A DNA stretch of 64,000 nt, taken from positions 31,854,001-31,918,000 of the forward strand of contig JAJNNQ010000137.1 in assembly GCA_027886175.1 (NCBI GenBank), written 5' to 3'. The notes beneath the pieces are model-generated. The model did no database searches and was not told the DNA's origin. It saw only the letters and a list, made by a program, of their open reading frames with translations. This DNA is from Phylloscopus collybita. Its lineage: Eukaryota > Chordata > Aves > Passeriformes > Phylloscopidae. Position numbers and translations under genes: made by a program. Positions 1 through 13,900 of the stretch are shown one piece after another (the first letter of the stretch is position 1; the number at the start of each line of letters is the position of its first letter).

Positions 1-1765
1 CATCCTCTCTATAATATTTGGGATCTCCATTCCGGTTGGCAGAAATGAAACTAAAGGCAATAGCACTTCTTAAATGCTGGAGCCAAAAATCTTTACCTCT
101 GCAATTATTCACAGGAGTCAATAATGTTAGAAAGTACTCATCAGAGTACATCAGGGTGAGTAGAAGTTCACAGTCTGCCCTGCATAAGAAGGTGATTGTC
201 CCCTCTTAAGGAATATGAATGACCCATTTAATTAATCCTTGTTGTACCATGAGGAAGAGGTGGTGTTATATATTAGCAAAACATTTATGTTCAGGTCAGG
301 ATCAAGACCCAATGGCTTTGCACTTAATAATATATCTCTCTCCAGATTTTGCTGAGCACAAAGATATATAAAGATTTGTATTGGTCTAGCTGAGCAGGTA
401 CTTCCTTATGGTAAGAAAGACAGAGAAGTTTTCTGTACAAAAACATGTCTCCAGCACAAAGTGGCTGAAGTGTATGATTCCAGCACAGAGAACATTTGAT
501 TCCAGATTCAGGTGATTATTCATTAAATTATCCAAAAAGAAATATGAGCCTGATTTCAAAATCATAATTCAGTTAATTAATGAAAAAAAAATGTTTACTC
601 AGTTTTAAATTAATTTTTATATTAGTAAAATGAAGGCATTTTCTGTCCCTGGGCTTTCTTGTACATTGCTACTGCAGCTCATTCTTCTAATGCTTTCCTA
701 GGCATAGATTATGCTTCTTGTTAGTGTTAACTTCCTGTGAAAACAAGAAAAAAAATATATATATATACATACACAAGAGCTGGAGAGCAAGTGGTATCAG
801 TAGACAAGAGTAATATATGCTGCAATGAATATAACATTTACATTTCTCACAATAGTATGAAACACTCGGGTATCATGCTGTCTATGCGTTAAGACACAGT
901 GAATCAAATACCTTTCAAGCTCACTACTGAAAGACAAGGTTTACTAAGCTGTCCCAGCCAAGCTGGCACATGAATGCTTCTAGAATGAAAAGCAACTTTT
1001 AGTGCAGCAAATACGCTGCACAGCCTCATGAATCCAGTCAAAATGTAATACAGAAATAATTTACTCAAACATGGTTTTGTAATTATGGTCTAAAAAGCTT
1101 TCCAAACTTCACAGAATTCCATATGTTAAGGAGGTCATAGGATGAAATTGCTTCCTAGAGCAAAACTGATATAAAAAAATTATTTCCTTAAGAATTCCTT
1201 TGTTTAAGCCATTTCTGTTTCTGTCCACAAACAGAAAGAGTTTGCAGAGAATCCAAATCAGCAGTGTTTAAAAATATGAATCCATCTTAGGCACCTGCAC
1301 TCCCACTGAAATCACTTTGGGGTGTCACAAATGACACAATCAGCTGTAAAGCTTAACAAAATGAACTTGCTCATTTAGCTCAAATAAAATGAATGTTCAT
1401 TCCTAGTCTTCTTAAATTCTCACTCCTAAATTTACTTCTCAATTAGGAGGACCTAGTAAGCAAGAAACTAGTTAAAGCAATCAAAGAAAAATGAATGAAA
1501 CCCATTACTTTCTTATGCTTGTAATTTCCCATACCGCAAAGAACCATTTCCCAAATACATATGTATCAAAGCTTTCATATATATCCTGGTAAATCTATCA
1601 TCTCTTGCACTCAAAGAATCATCAAATTACAGAAATGCTGATTATGAAACTGATGCAAATTCAAACAGGGATTTGTGTACACATAAGTTTCTCTCTATGA
1701 AAAATTTTACATTTTAAACATCCCAAAGAGGACCATGTAGCATAAGACTTATACACGTTTAATGG
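1..1765. other. Unique AT-rich noncoding DNA
   Basis: No exon, RNA gene or transposon is recognised here. Open frames are short and lack protein-like features. The only local structure is a short (AT)n run at about 754-767. This may be intergenic or intronic; the sequence does not say which. Confidence 0.6.
754..767. repeat. (AT)n microsatellite
   Basis: About seven AT dinucleotides directly follow an A-run. It is short and lies in unique sequence. Confidence 0.8.
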
Positions 1766-1845
1766 AAAACAAAAAAAAAAAACAAACCTACCCAAACCAA
1801 CCAAACAACCAAAAAAAAACCCACCCCAAACCACACCCCCACAAA
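1766..1845. repeat. A/C-only low-complexity tract
   Basis: For 80 bases the plus strand contains no G and a single T. It is made of A-runs interleaved with CC and CCC groups, so the minus strand is a pure T/G tract. It looks like a degenerate A-rich microsatellite. The minus-strand open frame across it (rich in V, F, G and W) is a by-product of the composition and not a gene. Confidence 0.8.
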
Positions 1846-3689
1846 GCCAACAAAAACCCAGTTGGGATAAAACCTATTATCAGCTGGCAACAATTTTCCA
1901 GATGACTGATGGTGAGGTGTCCTGTGAGCCAAAACTCTGTCCCCAACAAATGTGCTCTGTGCTAAATGGCCTCTATTGTCAGTTTCTTTCAGTTGCTTTC
2001 CCCATAAGTGAATTTCAGCTGGCAACAAGGAAAAATGTCTATTTTTTTTTTTATGAAGCTGATGGCATCTTTAGTACAATTGCACACAGCTGCTGGGGAA
2101 GAGTGATGCTTTGCCAAGTGCATTCCATGATGTCTTGTTTCCCTCTTTTTGTGCATTGTTTCTTTTCCATTCTCTCAGCAATAAAAACAAAAGAGAAATC
2201 ACCAAAATTGAATAAAGAAAACTTGTTCTCATTTTTTGCTTATGTAGCGAGAGAATGAGCCCACCACTGAGAAGGGACGGCTGCAGACGCAGCTTTCATT
2301 ACAAGAGCCTTTTTAGGAAAGAGAAGGACAATAAGGGACAGAAACTTTTTAATACCAAGCCAGGTGTCTTATGGCATTGCAATAGACTTCACAGGAAACT
2401 ATATGTAATAGCAGACTGCAGCCATCGTCAGTTTGCTATCACTATAGGATATACGTTTCATATAGTCAAAAACTGAAATAATTTGAACATTGATGCAACC
2501 AGAAGAGAGGCTCAGGACTAGCTTTTGAGCCTTTGAATAAAGAGAAGGCTGCAATGGTAGTAATGAAGATGGATAGCTACAATAACCTTGGTTAAGTCAA
2601 TGTTTCCTATAAAACCCCTCATAAAACCACATTTTCCTTTGCAAAATCATTTCTGATTTCAGCTTCCTCAGTCCAGTTCTCTGTTCCAGCTCTCCATCTT
2701 TGATAACATCATTTTATACTTTCATTTGTTTATGAGGGAATAATATGTATCATTAGTTTTGCCCCTAATATCGTCCTCTTAGCAAAAGCAAGCAATAAAT
2801 TAAAAACAATAACAAAAAATCCAACCTACATTACATTAAATTTGCTATAATAGACCATGTACATTCATGGTTTTAAAATGGGGGTTGAGAAGCTTCAGTG
2901 AGTAGACTACAGAAGACCAGTACTACAATATTTTCTCAGATGCTTCTGCAAATGTACTTCTAGCCATTATGGGCATGAAGGAAATTTAAAGTTCCTTCCT
3001 AATGGAATTCATGTATGATACCTCCAACTTGTTTCAAATCCATGAAGGACTGATAGGCCTAGAAGTAGTGGAAAAAATAAAATTTGAAACTAAGATTTTT
3101 TTTTTCAAATTTATTTCCCTGTAAAGTTAATACACAGCCCAAGCTGCAGTGCTTGACTTTCCATAACATTCAAATGTCTATCTCACCCACATTTAAATTT
3201 GTTGTTTTGTACATCATACATTTTAAGAAACAGCCCAGGAAGCATGTGTTTCATACTTATGAGAAGCATGGATTTTGTACTCTGCTCTGTCCAAGAAACT
3301 CAGTGATAAGAAAATGTCTCTCAATCCCCCAGGTTTTAAAACTTCCAACTCTTCTTCTATTTGAGAAAAATTAAATTAAGCTTCTTCTTTCAGAAGCAAG
3401 CACTGAAATTATTAACAAATATATAGATACTTGTAAGGATGTGGGAGCCAATACAGGCAGCCAGAACAACCACAAACCACAGCTGAAATGCAAAGAATAA
3501 ATATATTTCACTACCTCATTAACTGGAGGATCCTGAGGCAATACCTGTGTGGAGACAAAAAAATGGGAACACTGGGACTTTCAGGCTTGGTAACTTTTTC
3601 TCAGGAGCCGTTACAGTGCTGTGTTTTGGATTCAGAATAGGAAAGGTATTGATAACACATTGATGCTTTGGTTTCTTGCTAGGTTGTAT
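1846..3689. other. Unique noncoding DNA
   Basis: I see no recognisable gene or repeat. The short open frames at 1902-2258 and 3084-3374 have no start context, domain or splice pattern that would support coding. Confidence 0.55.
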
Positions 3690-4110
3690 TTATCCTAAAT
3701 CAAGAGCTTTTTCTTGTCTCATGCTCTCCCAGTGAGGGAGTACACAATGAAAACTGTGAGTGAGCACAGCTGAGACAGGTGACCTGAACTGACCAAAGTG
3801 ATATTCCACACCATAGAAGGTCATGTCCTGTATATAAACTGAGGGGAGTTACCCACGAAGGTCTTTGTTCGGGAAGGGAGGTCTGGCACCACTCAGTGGG
3901 TGGTGAGCCATTGCATAGAGCATGACTGGTTTTCCCCTTTTCATCACCATTGCTATTATAATTTACCATTATTATTTTATTTTACTTAGTTTCAATCATT
4001 AAACTGTTCTTATTTCAGCACACAGGTTTTATTTTTAGCAGGAGAAGAAAGGGTAGGGTGGAGGGAGCAGCTGCATGGGGCTTCATCTCCAGCTAAGCTT
4101 AAAACGATAC
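3690..4110 (+). mobile_element. ERV LTR, songbird ERVL-like family, plus orientation
   Basis: This is a degraded retroviral long terminal repeat. Seen in order: a U3 stretch with 'gatattccacaccata', a TATA box (TATATAAA at 3831-3838), a 'gggtggtgagccattgca' block, a T/A-rich segment, a poly-A signal (ATTAAA at 3998-4003), and a G-rich U5 ending near 'aagcttaaaac' at about 4105. The same order of blocks occurs at 54395-54821, so the two are related copies. No retroviral internal sequence adjoins it, so it is a solo LTR or a fragment. The 5' end is worn and its boundary is approximate. The family name is from memory of songbird LTRs; the LTR call itself is well supported by the TATA-to-poly-A layout and by the second copy. 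Confidence 0.75.
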
Positions 4111-7100
4111 GTCTTGTCATACATGGAAACTAAAATTGATTGGGCTGTACCTCTGTAGAGCAAGCAAGTGGAAGCCTGGAAGTGGAGTTTCCATATCTGT
4201 GCTCTTTTGCACCAATATATGTGTATAATCAGCCAGGTGTGAACAGACACACAGGAAAAGAGACTTAGTGGTAATTCTGATATCATGCGAGTAGATTCCA
4301 CATTTCATTAAACACAGAAGAGGGAAATACCAAAAAAATTTTGAATTACATACAGTGATTTTCTTTTTAGTAAGTCAAAAGTACACAGCCATTTTCATAT
4401 CCTGAATACTCAAAATAAATAAGTGACAAAATTATTCCCTTAGGCACACTCAGAAAATATAAGCATGATTATATACAAAAGAATGTGGTCTTCTATTGAC
4501 CTCCCATGAGCTTCCCAAAAGGAGCATATTTAATTACTTGAATGAATCATTATGTAATTAAGAAATCCTGTAATTGTACTTAAGCTTGATTTCCCTTTTA
4601 AATACTCTGTATTAGTTGCTTTGAAGCTGAATTCTGACATTCTTCTCCTGTATAATTTTCAGAAATCCAGTACATTTGTTCAAAAACCTATTAATGTCTT
4701 TAACCAAAGGTTTCTTCACAGTCTGCTAAAGCTTTGGGAAGTTTTCATGACTAGACATATCTATTTCAGGGAAATACAGAAAGAATATGTTCAAACAGGA
4801 AACAACAGCTAGCCTAGGAGAAAATTGATTTTTAATGTCCATAATTCACAGACAGAAAGTGTGTTATGCAGTGACTGCAGGAAAGGCTTACATGCACATT
4901 AAATCACTGTAATAGTTGCACATACAACGGTTGCAAGAGATATAAAAGGTGGTACTTTAAAATACAGCTTCCTCCTGTTGCAAGTCTCTAGTCTAAAAAG
5001 GTACCACTTTGACCTCCACATTCACTCTCCTCCATGAAGTTACAAAGATGATGGTAAAATAATCAACAGTCTCTTCCTCTCAGTATAAAAATGGTGGCTA
5101 ACAAAGGCTGACTACTGCCTCCTAGAATATGATCAGCATTTTCATAGCATGAAAAAAGATTTTCTACAACACTTGTAAATGATACATTCTCATACTGCCT
5201 GAAAAATAACCACCATAAATGCTGATGCTCCTTCTATCTCTGAATGCCCACCATCTGTGGTACAGCTGCCAGTACCACAGTCCAAAGGCTCCCAGGCTGG
5301 TAGGTGACAGACCAGAATGCAACTGGTTGGACAAAACCCCTTCCCTCAGCGTATTTCAGACACATCACACCATTGCTTTTACCTTTTTCTAAAATTTGAA
5401 ATGGAAATTAATATCTTTCTTTGCGGTGTTCTACAGGTAGAATCCCACTGTTTAGTACGATGAAAATAAGACACGTGAAATAGAGACCCAAACCATCTCT
5501 ATTCTGTCTTGATCAATTGTTTTCTTTTTAGCTTCCACACTTGGTAAGGACAATGCACCTAGCCATTATGTCCTAGGTTTTTTCCTGTTAATATTCATTT
5601 CAGGATATTTTTACTTGAGCAGGAAAATAAATGTGCAAAATGTAATGGAAATTAATAACCCTACAAAATAGGGTTTTTATTAATACTGATAATATTTTTT
5701 TTTCAGAAAATCATGGCCCTCCAACTCTTTCTAGTAGTAGGGAAAAGAAAAGCTTAGCTGCAGTAGTGACCAGGTATTGGTGACAGTCATTAGTCCAGCA
5801 TAAGTCAGAAACAGTGATAATATCTCCAGGGGAATGTACCATCTTGTGAAAGAGAATAAAGTCACACACACAGAGTTACAGGATGGATATTGTCATATTA
5901 GCAAAATTGCAGCCATCTCCTCCTGACTCTTCATGTTCTTGTGCCAGATTTTGGGAGCCTGGCTTTTAACAGCAGTAGTTTGAGGGCAACTTTCTGTCAG
6001 GGCTTGCTGGGAGACCTATGCCAGGTGCAGTGCTCAATGCTTCTGTAGAAGAGCTATGCGTCTCTTCATACACACCATGAAGTTCTTTTTGATGCAAGAA
6101 CAGTTTGCATTTAATATTTATATTTTAAAATATTACTTAATTTAATTTAAAGACTTAAATGACACAATAACCACCTTCTTCAACATTCCTTTAGACCAGA
6201 GATTTTTTTTAATTGAAACAAAGCATCTAATTTTTAAATTCTCCCTTTGCCCTGTTCTTTGCAAAAAATCCTTAAATTCCCTAATAAATCACCTGCTGTT
6301 TCAAAAGCTCCAGACATTGACTGTGGCTTGATTGTTCCTGTTCTCATTTTAGAATTTTTTTTTTCTTCCCTTGCTTAATGGAGGATGGAAGAATTAATTA
6401 TTTGAATTAAATTTTTATTCAAGCCTAATATAATTTTATCACTGTCACAGGAGCTCAGGCTAATGTTTAAAGGACTCCTTCTAGCCTTATTATGTACTGA
6501 ATTGTGAAACACATCAATATTTGCACACATCCGTCTCCTTTGAAGAAAAGGAACGCTGCAGGCCTTCCTGCTCACAGTTTATTCACTGTTACAAAAATTG
6601 GTGTTTTGGCATGTCAATTTATATTTTCTCTGTAGGATGATAAATATAAAAATCCAAGACTGTGGTCTGAAACTATGTCATATGACCATCTGCTACTTGA
6701 TAGCAATTCATTAATGCTTAGTCTCATACCTCCACAGCTTCTATTTCTCTGGCTCAGAACCCATTCCCAGCTACATGACAAGTGACCTCTAGTTCCAATA
6801 TATCTTCCTCTTTCAAACAGAGTAAGATTGCTTGGAGAAACATCATTCTTTCAACTACTAACACTCCTGCTTGATTAAAAAGTAGGAAGTATTAGGCATC
6901 ATAACCGGATTCCTGTCACTTTTGAATTTTGTCTCCTTTAGCCTGAAATTCAGAACTCTACTTTTGACGCCTGCTGCACATCCACTGCCACTACCAATGC
7001 CGGATTTTTGGCAGCCCTTATCCACACTTAATGACACTACAGTGATCTTCACCTCATCTACTGTGATAACTGCTTTATGGAATCCAGGAGCAGTCCCTCA

Positions 7101-7342
7101 TCACTGAATTTCTCACTGGATTCCTTGCTGCATTTACTGTTTCATTTCTCCTGCACTGAATGACAAAGTGGCTGTGCAGCACTCAGCTTCAGCTGCTTTA
7201 TTCAAATGTTGGAGTGTAGATCCCTTATATTCATTTCCCCTCACTGCAGGATCAGGAGAGTCCCTTATTCCAGAATTCTGTCACTATATTGCTCTCCATT
7301 CCTGCTATGACTTTTCTCTATATTCTCTGATCAGTTGATACA
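4111..7342. other. Unique noncoding DNA
   Basis: No gene, RNA or transposon is recognised. The sequence is AT-rich with scattered T-runs. A slightly more GC-rich patch at about 6880-7130 contains opposed short open frames, but none is protein-like. Confidence 0.55.
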
Positions 7343-7913
7343 TGTTGCAGCAGCCCTCTTGTTAGAGGATAGAAATGAGCCAAGACACAAACTTCTTGTT
7401 TATCACAGCATGAAAAGGGTACTGGTTTATTCCTCTTTACAGCTCAGCCAACCTGACTCCAACTATTCACTGACTCTGGCTGCAGTAAGCTCCTGCTGTA
7501 GGTTTCCCTTGCAGCCTCTGACTGCTGGTTATTTCCTGCTAAACTATGACTGCATATATTAGTTTGCAGGCTCTGAATGCAGGCTTTTACCTGCTAGACT
7601 GTGACTGCAGGTTCCAATAACAGGCTCTAACTGCAGACCCTGGCTGACCTCATAGCAGGGATTCTCTCTCACCAGGATGCTCCTGCTGCTGCTGCTGCTG
7701 CTCCTCCTCCTCTTCTTCTTCTTCTTTCTTCTTTTTCTTCTTCTCATGGCTCCTGCTCCTTCATAATCCTCCCTCACCACCTAACCCACACCTTTTTATC
7801 ACACTTACCTTTATTGACTATAGCTGGGACTGATCAGGGGTGAGGCTGAATTGGGTAATTAACACAGCTGTTACTTATCAGGGGCATGGTCACCTGTATT
7901 CCCTTCTCCTACA
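7343..7913 (-). mobile_element. Solo ERV LTR-like unit, minus orientation
   Basis: Read on the minus strand, this has the layout of an LTR. It begins 'TGTAGGAGAAGGG' at 7913. It carries a U3 with 'CCCCTGATAAG' and 'CCCCTGATCAG' blocks, a TATA-like box (GATAAAAAGG, 7800-7791), a purine-rich triplet block, repeated 'CTGCAG..CAGAG'-type segments, and an AATAAA poly-A signal (7431-7426) about 360 bases after the TATA box. A CA end near 7343 is possible. No target-site duplication is clear, so both ends are tentative. The U3 resembles LTRs I recall from songbird genomes, but I cannot name the family. No internal retroviral genes adjoin. The alternative is unique sequence with chance signals, which I think less likely. 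Confidence 0.55.
7683..7745. repeat. Compound triplet repeat (CTG)n(CTC)n(CTT)n
   Basis: Six CTG units (7683-7700) pass into CTC units (about 7701-7711) and then CTT-rich sequence with small interruptions to about 7745. It lies in the presumed transcribed part of the LTR-like unit. On the minus strand it forces a K/R/S-rich open frame (7559-7780), which I treat as an artefact of the repeat. Confidence 0.85.
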
Positions 7914-10900
7914 AATAGATCGTCCATGACTCAATAATAACCTTACCCTGTTTCCTGGAACTTTATTTTCATATATATTAGAAATATTTTTTTTATATAT
8001 ATAAGAAAAGAGTTGAAGGAAAAAAGAAGGATCAGACAAGCTGACACAGTTAGACAACATTTGAGTTTCAACAGATTTCAAAATAAAATGTATTGTTGTG
8101 AAATTTTGTGACAATGTTATGTTAATCTCTACTAAAGCACAGGATGATTCCAAGAAATAATCTCTATCTGTTTAGTATTTGCCAATAGATTTAGCTGAGT
8201 ATGTTGCTCCTGATGAGCATCAGGCATTGGCATGAGCTGCATCAAGAACACTGTGAGGCATCTACATCTCTAAAGCACACCTGATCAGAGCTCCCCTCTG
8301 CCAGTGGCACTGCCAACATTGACAAGAATTTGTAAGACACAAAAAAAAAAATCAGATTTTAGGAAATACATACACTTATGTGTTCTAATTTTGTGTCCAA
8401 AAAGATCAGAGGAAATATGCAGTAGGTCTGTACTTATTAGACATATGGTCTAATGAACAAATATGAGGTTATTTTTATTGTTATTTTAAAGACTTCAGAG
8501 GATAACTGCTGCATATCCACATAGTATTCATTGATGGAATATAGATTTTTATTAATTCATTTAGGAAAAATGCATATTGTTCACCATCTAAATATTCTAT
8601 AGCTAAAATTAGATGGTAAATTTTTAAAAGCTATACTTTTACTTTAAACAATTAGTTGTGACTACCTAGAAATATAAGGCAATATTCATTACACTAGTTA
8701 CATAAATCAGAGATTTATAAATTCCAAACATCTTAATATTCACATTTTTTCCCATAATTTTTAAAGCCTAATATCATAAGTATCTGAAAAATTACTTTTT
8801 GCTTATGTAGATGGTAAGGTCTGTTCCCCAAGGACCTAAAACTGAATTATTCAGTGCTCTCTGACAACACTCAAGACAAATTAAATAAAATCAAAATTAA
8901 TCCAGATGACTTTCCCCTTATATTCACACTTTAAAATAATAAGCCCTGACAAAAGGGCATTATCATCTCATATGGCACAATTAGGGAAACTAAAGGCTTG
9001 AGGCCATATGCTATGGCAATTTCACATTGAACTACATTGGAATGTTCTGCCAGAAGTCTGGCTATATTCCCAGCCTTAAAATTTATGCACAGGGATTTGA
9101 TAGCCTGAGAAGACAAAAAGGACTTTGGTGAAAAAAAGAAAAAAAAAGAAAAAAGAAAAAAAAAAGGTGTTTCTGAAATAATTAGTAGCAAAATTGTGGA
9201 GGAGAGTTGTCACATTTAGCTCACAGAGTAATAGGACACACAATGTGCCCTATTTTCTTGCAAGTTAAGTTTAGTGACAGATCTGATATAAGGAAGTCCA
9301 GACATTTCCAAGGCGACAGCTAGCCAGTAATCACATGGGATTAAACTAGAAATATTATTGGTTCACCCATTTTTGTTCTGATGCTATTTATAATACTTTT
9401 TAAAAATCTTTATCTGTACTGGAATTTTGTCCAGTTCATTACTTATGAAAAATTACAAATTTTACATGGGATAAGTACAAAAGAACAGTTTAGTGTTTCA
9501 AATCTTATCTATAGAAAGATATCTATTACTGACATTAATCAATCAAAATACAATACTACGAGGCTTTGTCAACAACATTCTTGTCTTCTTAACACAATCA
9601 TATACTTGAATGTCAAGTCTTTTGACTGATCTAATGTTTTCTAAATATTTATCAATAGAAACCATAAGGTAAGAGGCACATATAACTTTGTCTTTTTATG
9701 CTTTAGACAATTTGAATGATACAGCCAACTTTCAATCACATTTTGAAATAAATTTTCCATACCTTTTAATCATAGATGAAAAAGATATGAACATTAGCTC
9801 TATTCACACATTTTACCATTTGTAGTAAAATGCAAATATAACTTTAGTTTTAGAGAATTTGCAATGAAGAAGTGAATCTAAACTGGCATTATAAAACCTT
9901 CTCACAGAAATATCAGACATTCTTATAATGTATGTGTAACAAATGAATGCTATAAGTCAGACAGAAAACCTGAAACAATAAAGTGCACACAGTGTTTTTT
10001 CATGTACCATACTTAAAAGGGTAAATGAAATGTTTCCTTTACTAGTGATTCTTTTTTTCTCTTACATGTTTATATCTTAAAACCTTCATCTTGGTGAATG
10101 CTGACAGGACATTCTATTATTTGTCACAACATCTTCATGATATTAAATACCATATAAAATCATAAGTACACTTTCCTCTACAGAGTCTACAACATAGAAA
10201 GGCAGAATAAAAATGAAGAGTGAAAATAAAGGATACATCATAAAATAACACTAAATTTGTTCTGTTTCATCTCTAATATATATGATTACAGAGGTTACAT
10301 TTTTTCCAGAATTCTGAGTCAAATTTCTATGTATCTGCAGCAAACTAATTGTCAGTGTGGAACTAAAATACTCCTAACACGAAACTGCTATCCACATCAG
10401 TAAGGAACCCAATAGGCTAATAAGAAATTTTCTTTCTGTGGTTTGTGTTTTGTCCTCACTAAAATTCTAAAATGGAGAACAGCCACAAATTTCTCTTGAT
10501 AGAATCAATTTATAGCATTTGATATCTCAACTTCAACAATGAGAGCAGCAAAAGACAGCTGTTTAAGGAACTATAGCAATCTGATATGGAGAAACAGTTA
10601 AAAGAAACAGTTATTTAATTAGTTTGTGTTAAAATAATTAAATCAAATTGAAATAGCAATATAAAGTTAGCTTAGTTTATAAATAAAGTTTCTCTTTTAT
10701 TTTTTCTTAAGGAACAATGGTAAATGTTCTAATGTATCAAGTTAGAAGCTGTTAGACTCAAGCTACTCAAGAACAGCTCAATGTTAATAAAAAGATACAT
10801 ATTCCTGATGGCATTTTTTATCTTTCCAAGACATATATTAGAGAAAAAAATTATTTCCCAATGCATATAGAAATCAGGAAAAACTAATTTATAGATTGTT

Positions 10901-13900
10901 CCTTAGACTATCTAAATCACTGTGAAGACAAAAAAATAGAAATCATGTTCAATTCCTCCTTCGCTATTATGCCTTAACAGTTTAATTCACCATTAGTTTT
11001 CTACAGCTTTATGACTATTAAGAGTAGCACTAAAAGTAGTGCTAGCAATAGCACTAGCAGAACTAGCAACCTTCTAGTCCTGCTCACATACTAGGATTTT
11101 AATGGTTTGCACTTTATATATAAAATGCCAGATGACTCCTGTGCCTTAAATCTACATGTGCTATACAGTCCTTTGTCAACTGGCCTGTAAGGAACCAGAT
11201 CCTCTCCAGGCTGATCATACTTAATATGTAAATAATATTACAAACACATCTTCTGTAGGAATTTAAGAATTTGTTTTGTTTGTGTTTTAAAATCATTATA
11301 CTGCTCTAACTTAGCAATGGGCTGAGGAGAATACCACAAGATAGTCCTGCCACCCACCATGCAATGCTGGCTTACACTAATTAAGCACCGTTCTACATCG
11401 TACAAACTCTACAGTCAAACCTCATGCCTTGAGAAATAGGCACACCTTGCCAAGCTTTGCCTTTCTTTAGTAAGTGATTTGCATATAAAAACATAGCAGT
11501 AAACTCTGAATTTGGCCGCTGTTACTGAACATAGCAAACAATGAAATAAATTGATGGCTGAACACTTGTCAGAGTTGATACATTTTAAAAATGTATGGCC
11601 AAAGTCTACATAAGGCATCTTAAACACTCTAAAGATCCCAAAAACCGAAGACACAGGAAGGCTGCTTGGAATACCAATTTAACGAAAAACGTAGACTAAA
11701 AGTGCTTTAAAATAATCATCTCACAGATTGCCTGTAGCTGTCTTCATCATCTTATGAGATCCATAAAGGGCAACCTTTGTTTAATAGCAACATCTGACAT
11801 TTATTGCTATGCCTCAGCTAGACAGTGTCCCTTTTAATTTATGAAGTCATAGGAGCACCATATCTCTTTTTGGGAAAACAATGTATGGTAACTGGGTTTG
11901 TTTTACAAGTATCAAAATAGTGTTTAAACCACATCAAAGTAGCTGCACAACAACTGTCACAGGGGATTTTCATGTAATAAAAATACTTTTCGGTATAACA
12001 TATCTGAATTTTACAAGAATGAAGTACTCTGCAAAATAAATCCACATGATAAAAGAATGTAATCGAAGTTTTCATAAAGGCAAAAACCCAATTGCTTTAT
12101 TGATTCTACCGGTGCTTTTTAGAGCCAGTTGTATCTAAGCTATGGAACTCCAGATGGACTCTCATCAGATAGTTCTTTACATGGGCTTCCATCAGAGAAT
12201 TTTTTCAAAACAATATTTCATCTAGTGTTTCAATATGATTTTGAAAGTTCCATGTATTCAAAAGTTATAAGCATGCTTACAACTGCTTTAAAAGTCATAA
12301 GATTTTATAAAATAGTAACTTTTCCATTTGATTTACTCTATCATTTCTGCATTTTGTTTTCAATACTTCCAGGGAAGGAATCTTTTCTCCAAATTAATTT
12401 ATATTTGAAGATTTCTAAATAGTCTCATTCTTACATTGAATTACTAAGAAGTGGAAATACTGAATGGATAGTAGCATCTGCTGAACCTTCAGCAGAGCAT
12501 TAAAGCTTCCACAGAAATGCTAGCAGACCTGGTCTTGATCCTCTTGATCCAGCCATGAATGTCACACAGGAGGAATGTTAGGCAGACCTAAATGTAAATA
12601 TGATTACAGGAGACCCCACCCTGTATATCACAGTAAGTGGTCTTCAGCAGCAGTCCTTGCTCTGCACAGCTTCTGCCTTCGGGCACCCCTGCTGCTACAG
12701 GCATGGAAGAGGCTCCTGGTAACCTCACCCTTCTCAGCAAATTACTCTACATTATAAGTGTATTTAACTTTACGAAATAAGGAATTTTTTTACATTGTCT
12801 CTTTCACAGCATCATTCCTTTCACAGCCCACACTTTAGTTAATTATGTAGGTTTAAGCTTGATGCAATTGTACTAGGAATGTGAAGTGGTAAGTATTCTA
12901 GCTTAAAACCTTTGTCCTCCATTCTGGCCTTGTAATGAGGTCTTGAAGATGAAACCACTGTGAATAAACACTTAAGTCCCTTTTCCACTTAGTTTTATTT
13001 CTCCAGAATTCAGAAAGAAGCTGAAATTAGAATGCATCATTTTTTAGCAACAATTTCAAATTGTGCAGTGTCTCATGCCAAAACAATTTTGTTCATCAGC
13101 CTCAGCAAGATCAGCACTGTATTGGGAACATTGCCTTTAGATTACCTTGACTTTGCTGTGAGCAGAGAGAGCACCAGTCTTTGCCCATGCAAGCCTGGTA
13201 AATACCATCACTGTTTTGTCTTCTTTAACCAATGCACAGAGATGAATATAGTATGAAGTGGTTCTGGGACTTGGAAGACAACTGCATGCAGAAAATGCTG
13301 TATACTTCACATAGTGTATCTGTATGCATTTTTGACTAATGTTTAATTCTAATTTAGCAATCCTAAAACTAGGTGCAGATAGAAGGCTATATTTTAAACA
13401 GATCTAAATTACGAATGTAGCTTTATCTTAGTGACTAACTCCAAAAATAAAAGTTCAAGGACAGAAAATATCACCTCATTTTATCTGATAATAATAAATG
13501 TAGAGAATTTTTTCATGCTTTTCACTCCATAGGAGTTGAAGTCCTCAGAATATACTTAGTCTACTTATCACTTCTGCGGATCATATTTATGTGTATAAGC
13601 AGCATAGTTGTTTATTTTCTGATTTTTCCAAAGTCACTATAATTCTTTCTGGAATATATATAACAATCTTACCACACTGAATGACCAGCTGTCTCAAAAG
13701 TCCCTTAGGTAAATCTCTGTATTGTCTCTACACCTGTTCATTGTCACACTGGTTACAGTATAACAATACCCTTCCTGCAAGGCACAGATTGCCTGAGCAC
13801 ACCTCAGCAATTTGCTTTCTTTTTTGTTAATCTCATGTATTTCACCAAACCTTTCATTTGGTTCCATACCTCCTCCTACCTCATCATGCCCTTAACTGAC

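Noticed and set aside
7559..7780. Lysine/arginine/serine-rich minus-strand open frame
   Set aside because: It is forced by the CTG-CTC-CTT triplet repeat inside an LTR-like unit.
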